Source: Aquabacterium fontiphilum (GTDB taxonomy: Bacteria; Pseudomonadota; Gammaproteobacteria; Burkholderiales; Burkholderiaceae_C). Taken from it: a stretch of DNA of 64,000 nt. The notes under the pieces were generated by a model. It made no database searches and was not told the DNA's origin. It saw only the letters and a list, made by a program, of their open reading frames with translations. This document shows positions 52,192 through 60,990 of this stretch, one piece after another. A program made the position numbers and the translations under genes. The DNA is taken from contig NZ_JAAAPN010000003.1 of assembly GCF_009909205.1 (NCBI RefSeq), positions 248,001 through 312,000 of the forward strand. Direction: 5' to 3'. Each line of letters opens with the position of its first letter. The first letter of the stretch is position 1.

Positions 52192-53601
52192 ATGAAAGAC
52201 GGTTACCTGGACTTTGCCAACTCGCCCATGGGCGCCAAGCTCGTCAATGCGCTGGGGTTGCCCAAGCCCATGCAACTGGAGCGTTACAAGGCCGGTCAGC
52301 CTGTTGTGCGCGGTACCGTGCTGGTGGGCGGTGGCGGTGAGCCGCAGTTGCTGTCGCAGCTTGCGGCCTTTTTCAAGGACATCGGCGCGCAGACGCTGGC
52401 CCACGAGCGCCTGCCGCAGTGGGTGTCGGTGGCCAACCAGGCGGGCCTGACCACGGGCCGCTGGGGTGGCAATGGTCAACCCGGCGAGAAGGTCAAGGCC
52501 CTGGTATTCGACGCCACAGGCCTGGAAGACAGCACGCAGAGCGATGCGCTGTACTGGTTCTTCCACGACGCCGCTCGTTCGTTGCTGCCCTGTGGCCGCG
52601 TGGTGGTGATCGGCCGCCCGCCCGAAGACTGCGCCTCGCACCGCAAGGCAACCGTCCAGCGTTCGCTCGAGGGCCTGACCCGCTCGCTGGGCAAGGAACT
52701 CAAGAAGGGCGCCACGGCCCAACTCGTCTACGTGGCCGAGGGCGCCGAGGGCGAGATGGAGTCGACGCTGCGCTTCCTGTTGTCGCCACGCTCGGCCTAC
52801 GTGTCGGCCCAGGTGATCCGCATTGGCCGCCCCGTGGGCGAGGTCGTGAAGCCGGCTGACTGGGGTCAGGCCCTGGCCGGCAAGAAGGTTCTGGTGACCG
52901 GTGCCTCGCGTGGCATCGGCGAGGCCATCGCCGAGGTGGTGGTGCGCGAGGGCGGGCAGGTGATCTGCCTGGACGTGCCCCAAGCCCAGGCCCCGCTCGA
53001 AGCGGTGGCCAAGCGCCTGGGCGGCAAGGCGATCGCGCTGGACATCGGCGCGCCCGACGCCCCGGCCAAACTCATCGAGGCTGCCAAGGCCGATGGCGGC
53101 TGGGACGTGCTGGTGCACAACGCCGGCATCACCCGCGACAAGACGATTGCCAACATGAAGGAGCACCTGTGGCAGCTGACGGTCAACGTCAACCTGTCCA
53201 CCCAGGAGCGCATCAATGAAGCCATGGTCGAGAGTGGCGCGCTCAAGGCTGGCGGCCGCATCGTCTGCGTCTCGTCGATCTCGGGCATCGCCGGCAACAT
53301 GGGCCAGACCAACTACGCCGTCTCCAAGGCCGGCGTGATCGGCATGGTGCAGAGCACCGCGCCCATCTACGCGCAAAAGGGCATCACCATCAACGCGGTG
53401 GCGCCTGGCTTCATCGAGACCCAGATGACGGCCGCCATCCCGTTCGCCATCCGCGAGGCCGGTCGCCGCATGAACTCCATGAGCCAGGGCGGCCAGCCCG
53501 TGGACGTGGCCGAGGCCATCTGCTGGTTCGCCAGCCCCGCCTCCAGCGGCCTGACGGGCAACGTCATCCGCGTGTGTGGTCAGAGCCTGATCGGCGCCTG
53601 A
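52192..53601 (+). CDS. high-molecular-weight 3-oxoacyl-ACP/CoA reductase (FabG4-like SDR)
   Basis: The 469-residue protein has two Rossmann-like parts. The N-terminal half (about 1-215) is a degenerate domain without the glycine motif. The C-terminal half is a full short-chain dehydrogenase with TGASRGIGEAIAEVV, NAGITRD and the catalytic NYAVSK. This build is that of HMwFabG such as mycobacterial FabG4, which prefers NADH and CoA substrates. It is followed by MaoC and thiolase genes with short gaps, so a role in beta-oxidation-type metabolism is more likely than in the core fatty-acid synthase. Confidence 0.9.
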   Translation: MKDGYLDFANSPMGAKLVNALGLPKPMQLERYKAGQPVVRGTVLVGGGGEPQLLSQLAAFFKDIGAQTLAHERLPQWVSVANQAGLTTGRWGGNGQPGEKVKALVFDATGLEDSTQSDALYWFFHDAARSLLPCGRVVVIGRPPEDCASHRKATVQRSLEGLTRSLGKELKKGATAQLVYVAEGAEGEMESTLRFLLSPRSAYVSAQVIRIGRPVGEVVKPADWGQALAGKKVLVTGASRGIGEAIAEVVVREGGQVICLDVPQAQAPLEAVAKRLGGKAIALDIGAPDAPAKLIEAAKADGGWDVLVHNAGITRDKTIANMKEHLWQLTVNVNLSTQERINEAMVESGALKAGGRIVCVSSISGIAGNMGQTNYAVSKAGVIGMVQSTAPIYAQKGITINAVAPGFIETQMTAAIPFAIREAGRRMNSMSQGGQPVDVAEAICWFASPASSGLTGNVIRVCGQSLIGA

Positions 53602-53617
53602 GCAGAGCGCAGCAGTC

Positions 53618-54478
53618 ATGAAGACGATCGTCGTCAACAAGCTGCCCGGCGCCATCTCCTTGAGCCTGGGCGCCCTGCGCTCGAGCAGCAAGAAGAACGT
53701 CGCCGTCGACGCCTTGCCCGCTGTGACCTATGTGCGGCCCAAGGTGAAGGTGGATGCACGCCACGTGGCGGCATATTCGCGTGTGTGCGGCTTCACCCCT
53801 GCCCACGGCGTGCCGCTGACCTACCTGTTCACCCAGGCCTTCCCGCTGGCCATGATGCTGTTCGGCAGCAAGGCCTGCCCATGGCCCGCCATGGGCATCG
53901 TCCACCTGTCGAACCACATCCGCCAGCATGCGCGCATCTCGGCGGGTGACGAGTTGCGCATCGAGCTGACCACCGGCGCCTTGTTCGCCCATGACAAGGG
54001 CCAGGTCTTCATGCTGCACTTCCGCGCTTTCCGGGGCGAGCAGCTCGTCTGGGAAAACGACATGACAGCGCTGCGCATGGGCGTGCGCAACCCGCGTGGG
54101 CCGAAGTACGAAAGCCAGCTCGGGGATGCTGGCGTGCTGTCGCACCAGGCTGATTTCTTCGCAGCCGGGGGCATCGGGCGCCGCTATGGTCGCGTCTCGG
54201 GCGACATCAACCCGATCCACCTGACCGCGATCACGGCCAAGTTGCTTGGCTTTCGCAAAGCCATTGCCCATGGCATGTGGACCAAGGCCCGCGCGCTGGC
54301 CACGCTGATGCCGCGTGAAGCCATCGAGCGTGCCGAAGCGGTGGTTGATTTCAAGACGCCGCTCTTCCTGCCCGCTCGCGCATCCATGTGGACGACCCGT
54401 GCCGATCATGGCGCGCTGTTCGAGGTGCGCAACGCCAAGGGCGACAAACCCCATCTGCGCGGCCGCGTGCAGTACTGA
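53618..54478 (+). CDS. MaoC-family hydratase/dehydratase
   Basis: The 286-residue protein has double-hotdog length. The R-specific hydratase motif is in the second half (YGRVSGDINPIHLTAITAKLLG), with the catalytic Asp and His, and ends in a segment AIAHGMWTKARAL. The family hydrates enoyl thioesters or dehydrates 3-hydroxyacyl thioesters. It starts 16 bases after the FabG4-like gene and resembles HtdX by size and neighbours. Confidence 0.87.
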   Translation: MKTIVVNKLPGAISLSLGALRSSSKKNVAVDALPAVTYVRPKVKVDARHVAAYSRVCGFTPAHGVPLTYLFTQAFPLAMMLFGSKACPWPAMGIVHLSNHIRQHARISAGDELRIELTTGALFAHDKGQVFMLHFRAFRGEQLVWENDMTALRMGVRNPRGPKYESQLGDAGVLSHQADFFAAGGIGRRYGRVSGDINPIHLTAITAKLLGFRKAIAHGMWTKARALATLMPREAIERAEAVVDFKTPLFLPARASMWTTRADHGALFEVRNAKGDKPHLRGRVQY

Positions 54479-54511
54479 CCCACAAGATCTCAGCATTCAG
54501 AAGGATTCAAC

Positions 54512-55801
54512 ATGAACACTGTCCGTCGCGTCGCCATCATCGGGGGCAACCGCATTCCTTTCGCCCGCTCCAACACCGTCTACTCGCATGTCTCCAACCA
54601 GGACATGCTGACGGCCACCCTGCAGGGTCTGGTCGACCGCTTCAACCTGCATGGCAAGCGCCTGGGCGACGTGGCCGCCGGCGCCGTGATGAAGCACAGC
54701 CGTGACTTCAATCTGGTGCGCGAGTCGGTGCTGTCGACCACCCTGGCGCCCGAAACCCCGGCCTTCGACCTGCAGCAGGCTTGCGGCACCGGCCTGGAGG
54801 CCGTGATGCTGGTGGCCAACAAGATCGCGCTGGGTCACATCGAATCGGGCATCGGCGGCGGTGTGGACACCACGTCGGATGCGCCCATCGGCGTCAACGA
54901 GAAGATGCGCAAGATCCTGCTCGAAGCCAACCGCGGCAAGAGCACGGGCGAGCAGCTCAAGACGCTGGCCAAGATCCGCCCCTCGATGCTGGTCAAGCCC
55001 GCCATCCCGAAGAACGGCGAACCGCGAACCGGCTACTCCATGGGCGAGCACGCTGAGTTGATGGCACGCGAGTGGGGCATCCCCCGCGAAGAGCAAGACC
55101 AGCTTGCCTTCCTGTCGCACCAGAACCTGGCCCGCGCCTACAAGGATGGCTTCTTCGCTGACCTGATGACGCCGTTCAAGGGCGTCAGCAAGGACAACAA
55201 CCTGCGCGAAGGCCTGACCATCGAGAAGCTGCGCTCGCTCAAGCCCTGCTTCGACAAGAAGATCGCGCCTGGCCAGGGCACGCTGACCCCGGGCAACTCG
55301 ACCCCGCTGACCGATGGCGCCTCGGCCGTGCTGCTGGGCAGCGAGGAGTGGGCCAAGGCCAACAACCTGCCGGTGCAGGCCTACATCACGTTCAGCGAAG
55401 TGGCCGCCGTCGACTTCTTCAACAAGAAGGAAGGCCTGCTGATGGCGCCGGCCTACGCCGTGCCGCGCATGCTCGAACGCGCGGGCCTGACCCTGCAGGA
55501 CTTCGATTTCTACGAGATCCATGAAGCGTTTGCGGCTCAGGTGCTGTGCACGCTGAAGGCCTGGGAAGACCCCAAGTACTGCAAGGAGCGTCTGGGTCTG
55601 GACAAGCCGCTGGGCTCGATCGACCGCAGCAAGCTCAACGTCAACGGCTCGTCGCTGGCCGCTGGCCATCCGTTCGCGGCCACCGGCGGCCGCATCGTGG
55701 CCTCGCTGGCGAAGATGCTGGCGCAAAAGGGCTCGGGCCGTGGCCTGATTTCCATCTGCGCGGCAGGCGGACAAGGCGTTGTGGCCATTCTGGAACGCTG
55801 A
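54512..55801 (+). CDS. acetyl-CoA C-acyltransferase (thiolase)
   Basis: The 429-residue thiolase has the acylated Cys in DLQQACGTGLEAV, the His in YEIHEAFAAQVL and the final catalytic Cys in ICAAGGQGV. VNGSSLAAGHPFAATGGR is the GHP loop. Length and the insertion between residues 120 and 160 fit the FadI/FadA2 long-chain group more than PhaA. It is in line with the reductase and hydratase genes, 33 bases apart, and is followed by a terminator. Confidence 0.92.
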   Translation: MNTVRRVAIIGGNRIPFARSNTVYSHVSNQDMLTATLQGLVDRFNLHGKRLGDVAAGAVMKHSRDFNLVRESVLSTTLAPETPAFDLQQACGTGLEAVMLVANKIALGHIESGIGGGVDTTSDAPIGVNEKMRKILLEANRGKSTGEQLKTLAKIRPSMLVKPAIPKNGEPRTGYSMGEHAELMAREWGIPREEQDQLAFLSHQNLARAYKDGFFADLMTPFKGVSKDNNLREGLTIEKLRSLKPCFDKKIAPGQGTLTPGNSTPLTDGASAVLLGSEEWAKANNLPVQAYITFSEVAAVDFFNKKEGLLMAPAYAVPRMLERAGLTLQDFDFYEIHEAFAAQVLCTLKAWEDPKYCKERLGLDKPLGSIDRSKLNVNGSSLAAGHPFAATGGRIVASLAKMLAQKGSGRGLISICAAGGQGVVAILER

Positions 55802-55834
55802 GCTCGGCGTTGCTAGACTGACAGTTGAACGAAG

Positions 55835-55856
55835 AAGGGGGCATTTGCCCCCTTTT
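55835..55856 (+). terminator. rho-independent terminator after the thiolase gene
   Basis: AAGGGGGC (55835-55842) pairs with GCCCCCTT (55847-55854) around ATTT, ending in TTTT. It separates the reductase-hydratase-thiolase unit from fadD. Confidence 0.85.
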
Positions 55857-55911
55857 GACGGTTGAACAAGCTGCCCGCAGCAGGACACGGCGCAGCACAC
55901 GAGGAGACACC

Positions 55912-57654
55912 ATGACGCAGACCGCCACCGCCCACGCCAACCCCCGCCCGTCGATCGTCAACCCGGACGGAACCACCAACCGCATCTGGTTGTCGTCGTA
56001 TGTGGAAGGGGTGGTGCATGACATCGATGTCAACAAGTACCGCTCCCTGACCCAGTACTTCGACGAATGCATGGCCAAGTTCCGCGACCGCCCTGGCTTC
56101 GTCAGCATCGGCACCGAGCTGATGAATTCGCGGCTTGAGCGGCTGGTCAAGGAGTTCGCCGGCTGGCTGCAGAGCCAGGGCGTCAAGAAGGGCGATCGGG
56201 TGGCCATCATGCTGCCCAATACCTTCCAGTACCCGGTGTGTCTGTTCGCCGTGCTGCGCATCGGCGCCATCGTGGTCAACGTCAACCCGCTGTACACGGC
56301 GCGCGAGCTGAACCACCAACTCAAGGATTCCGGGGCAGAAACCATCATCGTGATGGAGAACTTCGCCAAGACGCTGCAAGAAGCGCTGCCGGGCACCAAC
56401 GTCAAGCGCATTGTGCTCACGCAGATCGGTGACCTGCTGTCTGACAGCGTCATCAACGCCAAGGGTCGCCTGCTGAACTTCGTGATCCGCAAGGTGCAGA
56501 AGATGGTGCCCGAGTACAAGTTGCCCGGCGCAATCTGGATTCGCGACGCGCTCAAGGCCGGCAGCAAGGTGAAGGTCAAGGACGCCGAGGTGCACCCGGA
56601 TGACCTTGCTTTCCTGCAATACACCGGCGGCACGACTGGGGTGTCGAAGGGCGCCATGCTGACGCACCGCAACGTGCTGACGAACTGCCAGCAGGCGCTG
56701 GCTTTTGCTGAAGGCCAGCTCACCGGCGACACCGAAACCGTGGTCACGCCGCTGCCGCTGTACCACATCTTCTCGTTGACGGTGAACTGCCTGATCTTCA
56801 TGGCGCTCGGTGGCCGCAACATCCTGATTGCCAACCCGCGCGACACCAAGCGCGTGATGATGATCCTGAAGAACGAGAACTTCAGCGGCATCACCTGCGT
56901 GAACACGCTGTATGCCTCGTTCCTGGACGACCCCGAGTTCCGTAAGCGCAACTTCTCGAACCTGAAGCTGGCGGTGTCCGGTGGCATGGCGCTGCAGCGC
57001 AGCATTGCCGAGCGCTGGAAGGAAGTCACGGGCAACTCGATCGTCGAAGGCTATGGCCTGACCGAGTGCTCGCCCATCGTCACCCAGGCCCCTGTGGATC
57101 TGAAGAAGCCGCAGCCCGCCTTCACGGGCTCGATCGGCGTGCCCGTGCCCTCGACCGAGGTGCGCATCCGTCGCGAAGATGGCTCCTGGGCCGAAATCGA
57201 CGAGCCGGGCGAACTGGTCGTGCGTGGCCCGCAGGTCATGAAGGGCTACTGGAATCGCCCCGAAGAAACCGCCAAGGTCATCGACCCGGAGGGCTGGCTG
57301 GCCACGGGCGACATTGCCGTGATGGACGAGAAGGGCTTCCTCAAGATCGTGGACCGCAAGAAGGACATGATCCTGGTCTCGGGCTTCAACGTCTATCCGA
57401 ACGAGATCGAGGATGTCGTGGCCATGCACCCCGATGTCAAGGAAGTGGCCGCCGTGGGCGTGCCCGATGAGGTGGCGGGCGAGCGCGTGAAGGTCATCAT
57501 CGTGCCGCGCAGCCCGAGCCTCACCAAAGAGTCGGTGCTGGAGCATTGCCGCAAGTACCTGACGGGCTACAAGATTCCGCGCGTGATCGAGTTCCGGGAC
57601 ACCGAGTTGCCCAAGACGCCGGTGGGCAAGATCCTGCGCCGCGAGCTGCGCTGA
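55912..57654 (+). CDS. fadD: long-chain-fatty-acid-CoA ligase
   Basis: This 580-residue AMP-forming ligase activates fatty acids to acyl-CoA. The ATP motif is QYTGGTTGVSKGAMLTH, the adenylate motif VEGYGLTECSPIV, and the FACS signature region is GWLATGDIAVMDEKGFLKIV, then DRKKDMILVSGFNVYPNEIE. The catalytic Lys lies near the end (PKTPVGKILRREL). GAGGAG precedes the ATG at 55912 by five bases. It lies alone between a terminator and the hotdog-GNAT gene. Confidence 0.95.
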   Translation: MTQTATAHANPRPSIVNPDGTTNRIWLSSYVEGVVHDIDVNKYRSLTQYFDECMAKFRDRPGFVSIGTELMNSRLERLVKEFAGWLQSQGVKKGDRVAIMLPNTFQYPVCLFAVLRIGAIVVNVNPLYTARELNHQLKDSGAETIIVMENFAKTLQEALPGTNVKRIVLTQIGDLLSDSVINAKGRLLNFVIRKVQKMVPEYKLPGAIWIRDALKAGSKVKVKDAEVHPDDLAFLQYTGGTTGVSKGAMLTHRNVLTNCQQALAFAEGQLTGDTETVVTPLPLYHIFSLTVNCLIFMALGGRNILIANPRDTKRVMMILKNENFSGITCVNTLYASFLDDPEFRKRNFSNLKLAVSGGMALQRSIAERWKEVTGNSIVEGYGLTECSPIVTQAPVDLKKPQPAFTGSIGVPVPSTEVRIRREDGSWAEIDEPGELVVRGPQVMKGYWNRPEETAKVIDPEGWLATGDIAVMDEKGFLKIVDRKKDMILVSGFNVYPNEIEDVVAMHPDVKEVAAVGVPDEVAGERVKVIIVPRSPSLTKESVLEHCRKYLTGYKIPRVIEFRDTELPKTPVGKILRRELR

Positions 57655-57684
57655 GTGCGGTGTAGCGGGTGCATACTCAAGGGC

Positions 57685-58536
57685 ATGCACCCCCGCTTTC
57701 AACACCGCTTGCGCGTCCGCTGGGCCGAGGTGGACGCACAGAAGGTGGTCTTCAACGGCCACTACCTGACCTACCTCGACGTCGCCGCCACCGAATACTG
57801 GCGCCATGTGGGCCTGCCGTATCCGGATGCCTGGGCCCGGCTGGGCTGCGATGTCTACGTACGGCGCAACACGCTCGAATACCACGCACCCGCCCAGCTT
57901 GATGACTGGTTGAGCATCGGCGTGCGTTGCGCCCGCATGGGCAACTCGTCACTGACATTGAACTGGGAAGCCCGGCGAGATGGCCAGTTGCTGGTCAGCG
58001 GCGAGGTGGTCTATGTCTGCGTGAGTCTGAACGACGGGCGGCCATGCACCGTCCCGGCGTCGGCACGCGCCCAGCTCGATGCATACGAGGCCACACAGCC
58101 GTGCTGGCTGACCCACCTGGGCGACTGGCGGGCCCTGGGCGAGCAGGCTGCCGCCGTGCGGCGAGCGGTGTTCATCGAGGAGCAAGGCATTGCCGAATCC
58201 GAGGAATGGGACGATGACGATGCGCGCGCCCACCATGTTGTCGTGACGAATCTGGACGGATGGGCGGCGGCCACCGGGCGGCTCATTCCGGACGAGACGC
58301 CTGGACGCGCGCGCATCGGGCGCATGGCGGTGATGCGCTGCGCGCGGGGCGTGGGCCTGGGTCGCAAGGTGCTGGAGGCGCTGGTCGACCAGGCCCGTGC
58401 GATCGGCCGACCGCAATTGAGCCTGCACGCGCAGTGCAGTGCCCAGGCGCTGTATGAATCGGCGGGCTTTCAGCCGGTGGGCGAGGTGTTCGACGAGGTC
58501 GGCATCCCGCACCGCAAGATGGTGCTCACGCTTTGA
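57685..58536 (+). CDS. fusion of YbgC-like hotdog thioesterase and ElaA-like GNAT acetyltransferase
   Basis: The 283-residue protein has two domains. Residues 1-135 form a 4HBT thioesterase (LRVRWAEVDAQKVVFNGHYL), with the YbgC-type catalytic Asp followed by the NGHYL motif. Residues about 140-283 form a GNAT acetyltransferase (VRRAVFIEEQGI; the acetyl-CoA loop is RMAVMRCARGVGLGRKVL). The frame is continuous with no internal start, so the fusion looks real. The thioesterase should act on acyl-CoA, which fits the neighbouring fadD. The start at 57685 gives the normal hotdog N-terminus. The end overlaps the NRDE gene by 11 bases. Confidence 0.85.
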   Translation: MHPRFQHRLRVRWAEVDAQKVVFNGHYLTYLDVAATEYWRHVGLPYPDAWARLGCDVYVRRNTLEYHAPAQLDDWLSIGVRCARMGNSSLTLNWEARRDGQLLVSGEVVYVCVSLNDGRPCTVPASARAQLDAYEATQPCWLTHLGDWRALGEQAAAVRRAVFIEEQGIAESEEWDDDDARAHHVVVTNLDGWAAATGRLIPDETPGRARIGRMAVMRCARGVGLGRKVLEALVDQARAIGRPQLSLHAQCSAQALYESAGFQPVGEVFDEVGIPHRKMVLTL

Positions 58537-59515
58537 CCATCTTCAACACCGGCGCCTTGATGAGGTTGCGTGCGCGAGTGCGCTTCATCGGGGGCAGCAC
58601 GTGGTTGTCCTGCTCTGACACCTCGGAACTCTCGAACACCTCTTCGGTGCGCAAGGCCGGTGGCGGCAGCGTGGCCTGAAGACGTGCCACATCGGCTTGT
58701 GCCATCGTGTGGCGCGGCGGCCAGTTCTTCAAGGTCACACGGCGTAGCAGCGCCACGCCGCCCTTGGCGCTGAAGGTGCGTTCATACACGTGGGTGACCA
58801 GTCGCTTGTGCTGGCGCTCGGTGATGATGACCGTGGAGCAGCGGGTGCCGTAGGTGCCGTCCGGGGTGCGGATGAAGCACGACGACAGCATGCGCTCCCA
58901 CTCCATGGGCACACCGGTGTGCGGCAGGTGGGCGTCAGCGGCCTGCTCTGGGTTGGACAGGGCGTCGAGCAGCACATCGGCCATGCGCTCGACATCCTGC
59001 TCGGGGCTGAGCGCCGATTTAAGCCGCGCCTTGAGCTGCTGGACCTTGGGCCAGGGCGTGTTCAGCGCCGCGTTCGACAGCCCGAAGATGCCTTTCTGAA
59101 GCCGTTCGGGGTAGAGCTGCCGGTTGTTGAGCCAGAAGCATTCACCCTGTGCGAAATCCAGCGCGATCATGTTGAAGCCGTTGTAGCCCGACATGGCCAG
59201 GCGTGGCCACAGCGTGGCCATGCCGACATCTCCTTTGAGCCATTGCGGCACGATCTGTCCACGCGAGGGGGCTTGTGGATCGATGTCCAGGGGATTGCGA
59301 ATGTTGGTGACCAGTCCCAGCCGACCTTCGGCCGTCAGGCCCAGCCAGGTGCCGCCTGCAGAAAGGTCTCGGCCGCCAAGAATGGCGGGGCCGCCTTCCT
59401 CGGGCTGCCACCAGGTCAACCGGGCTGCTGGGCGGTCAAAAAACTCGTCTCGGTTGGCCGCCAGAACAAAGGGAAAGCGGCTGTGCTGATCAAGGGCAAA
59501 GGCGGCAAGGCACAT
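58526..59515 (-). CDS. NRDE-family (TANGO2-like) protein
   Basis: The 329-residue protein has the family N-terminus MCLAAFALDQHSRFPFVLAA, then NRDEFFDRP, followed by GGRDLSAGGTWLG. It belongs to the NRDE/TANGO2 group, which shares the Ntn-hydrolase-like start with Cys2. The biochemical role in bacteria is not settled. It is convergent with the hotdog-GNAT gene. Confidence 0.88.
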   Translation of the reverse strand: MCLAAFALDQHSRFPFVLAANRDEFFDRPAARLTWWQPEEGGPAILGGRDLSAGGTWLGLTAEGRLGLVTNIRNPLDIDPQAPSRGQIVPQWLKGDVGMATLWPRLAMSGYNGFNMIALDFAQGECFWLNNRQLYPERLQKGIFGLSNAALNTPWPKVQQLKARLKSALSPEQDVERMADVLLDALSNPEQAADAHLPHTGVPMEWERMLSSCFIRTPDGTYGTRCSTVIITERQHKRLVTHVYERTFSAKGGVALLRRVTLKNWPPRHTMAQADVARLQATLPPPALRTEEVFESSEVSEQDNHVLPPMKRTRARNLIKAPVLKMVKA

Positions 59516-59554
59516 CGGTCGACTCCGGTACGGCAGGCGTCAGGCGGCGGTGAA

Positions 59555-59917
59555 TCAGGCTTCAAAAGAAGCGGTCGAGGCGGTCGAACAGTCAGTGAAT
59601 CGCTCGATGTGGCGCTCGCCGATCCACTGCAATGGCAGCCTGTCCACCTCGGCCAGCAGATCGGCCTCAAATGCACCACCGATGCCCTCGGGGTGCTCGT
59701 AGACCTCCATCCAGGTAGCGGGCGCATCGGCTTTCACGTCGTCCGATCGCCGCATCAGCCGGGCCACCAGACCCGGCCAGCGCGCGCGCATCCCGTGCTG
59801 CATGGCTTGCACCGCCTCCAGCCAAGCCTGCTGGTGAGCAGCGGGCACCCGGTAGTACACAAACAGCGCCGGGCGCCCCTCAGCGGTAGCCCCGTCCTTC
59901 AACCGTTGACCATCCAT
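59555..59917 (-). CDS. DUF4936 family protein
   Basis: The 120-residue soluble protein has a ferredoxin-like pattern (ALFVYYRVPAAHQQAWLEAV, then a TWMEVYEHP strand). The combination matches DUF4936, a small betaproteobacterial family of unknown function often found near NRDE and ygfZ genes. It ends 39 bases before the NRDE start and may be co-transcribed with it. Confidence 0.72.
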   Translation of the reverse strand: MDGQRLKDGATAEGRPALFVYYRVPAAHQQAWLEAVQAMQHGMRARWPGLVARLMRRSDDVKADAPATWMEVYEHPEGIGGAFEADLLAEVDRLPLQWIGERHIERFTDCSTASTASFEA

Positions 59918-60018
59918 GGCGTCAGACTAGCCCAAATTGTGCTGTGCAACAGGCGCCGCCAACGCACAACCGGGCTTTGCAGGGCGAAATGCCGTTAACG
60001 ATTCGACGAGCCCGCCCG

Positions 60019-60951
60019 TCATGCATCCGCCGACGTGACGTCGTAGGGCAGGGGCAGCAAGGTAAGCGCTGGCCCTGCGTCGCCGCCGAGGTGCAGCGCC
60101 GCATCGCTGGCTTGGAGCTTCAGCTCGATCAGCGCCAGCACCGAGCCGTCGCCTGACTCGGGTGAGGCGGCCGCGTTGACCACCATGCCGGCCGGCTGGC
60201 CCGGATCGGCCGCGCTGTATACCTCCTGGCCGGCCTGCATGGGGGTGTGGCCGCGCGCGAGAAACAGCCGGCGCTTGAGCGTGCCGCGGTACTGGCTGCG
60301 CGCGACCACCTCTTGGCCTGGGTAGCAGCCCTTTCGGAAGTTGACGCCGCCCAGCACCTCATAGTTCACCATCTGCGGCACGAACTGGTCAGCCGTGGCG
60401 GCCGTGATGTGTGGCACGCCGGTGAGCACCTGCAGCCAGGCCCACTGCGCCGCATCCAGCGTCGGGCCTGTGGCCAGACGCGTTGCGGCAACGCCCGCAG
60501 GCAGCAGGGCGCAGCCCAGCGCTGAACCCGTTGCGGTGCGGTGCTGACCGGGCAGCGGCACGAAGCCTTCTGGCGCATGGCCGCCATGCGTGTCCGGCCA
60601 TGCAGCGCCCACGACCGACAGCTCGTCGCTGGCGTCGCGCAGCTTGCACTGCGCCCGCAGCACGAACATCGTCAGGCGCTTGAGCGTGCTGGGCAACAAG
60701 CTACGGTCGAGCACAAGCCAGAAACGCTCGGCGTCGGCACGCCAGACCCACAGGCTGGCCAGCATCCGCCCCTTGGGCGAGCAATAGGCCGCCAGCGCGG
60801 GCTGGCTCACGGGCAGTTGCACGATGTCCTGGCTGAGCTGGCCATGCAGAAAGGTGGCCGCATCCGCGCCGGTGGCTACGATCACGCCCAGATGGCCGAG
60901 CGCACAGCTGCCTTGCCAGGCAGTGGTATCCGAGAGGAGGGTGGTGTCCAT
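60019..60951 (-). CDS. ygfZ: tRNA-modifying / Fe-S-assembly folate-binding protein YgfZ
   Basis: This 310-residue GcvT-like protein uses tetrahydrofolate to help maintain certain Fe-S enzymes such as MiaB. The hallmark K-G-C-Y-x-G-Q-E motif is present in FRKGCYPGQEVVARSQYRG. The N-terminus (LGHLGVIVATGADAATFLHG) and SQDIVQL match the folate-binding half. The start is 60951. It diverges from mltG, an arrangement found in many proteobacteria. Confidence 0.93.
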   Translation of the reverse strand: MDTTLLSDTTAWQGSCALGHLGVIVATGADAATFLHGQLSQDIVQLPVSQPALAAYCSPKGRMLASLWVWRADAERFWLVLDRSLLPSTLKRLTMFVLRAQCKLRDASDELSVVGAAWPDTHGGHAPEGFVPLPGQHRTATGSALGCALLPAGVAATRLATGPTLDAAQWAWLQVLTGVPHITAATADQFVPQMVNYEVLGGVNFRKGCYPGQEVVARSQYRGTLKRRLFLARGHTPMQAGQEVYSAADPGQPAGMVVNAAASPESGDGSVLALIELKLQASDAALHLGGDAGPALTLLPLPYDVTSADA

Positions 60952-60990
60952 GTGCTGATTATGATGACGGGTGTGAAGTCCGATCTCCTC

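Noticed and set aside
55813-57885. A 690-codon open frame antisense to fadD
   Set aside because: It is a shadow of fadD with repetitive His/Asp/Gln composition and no family features.
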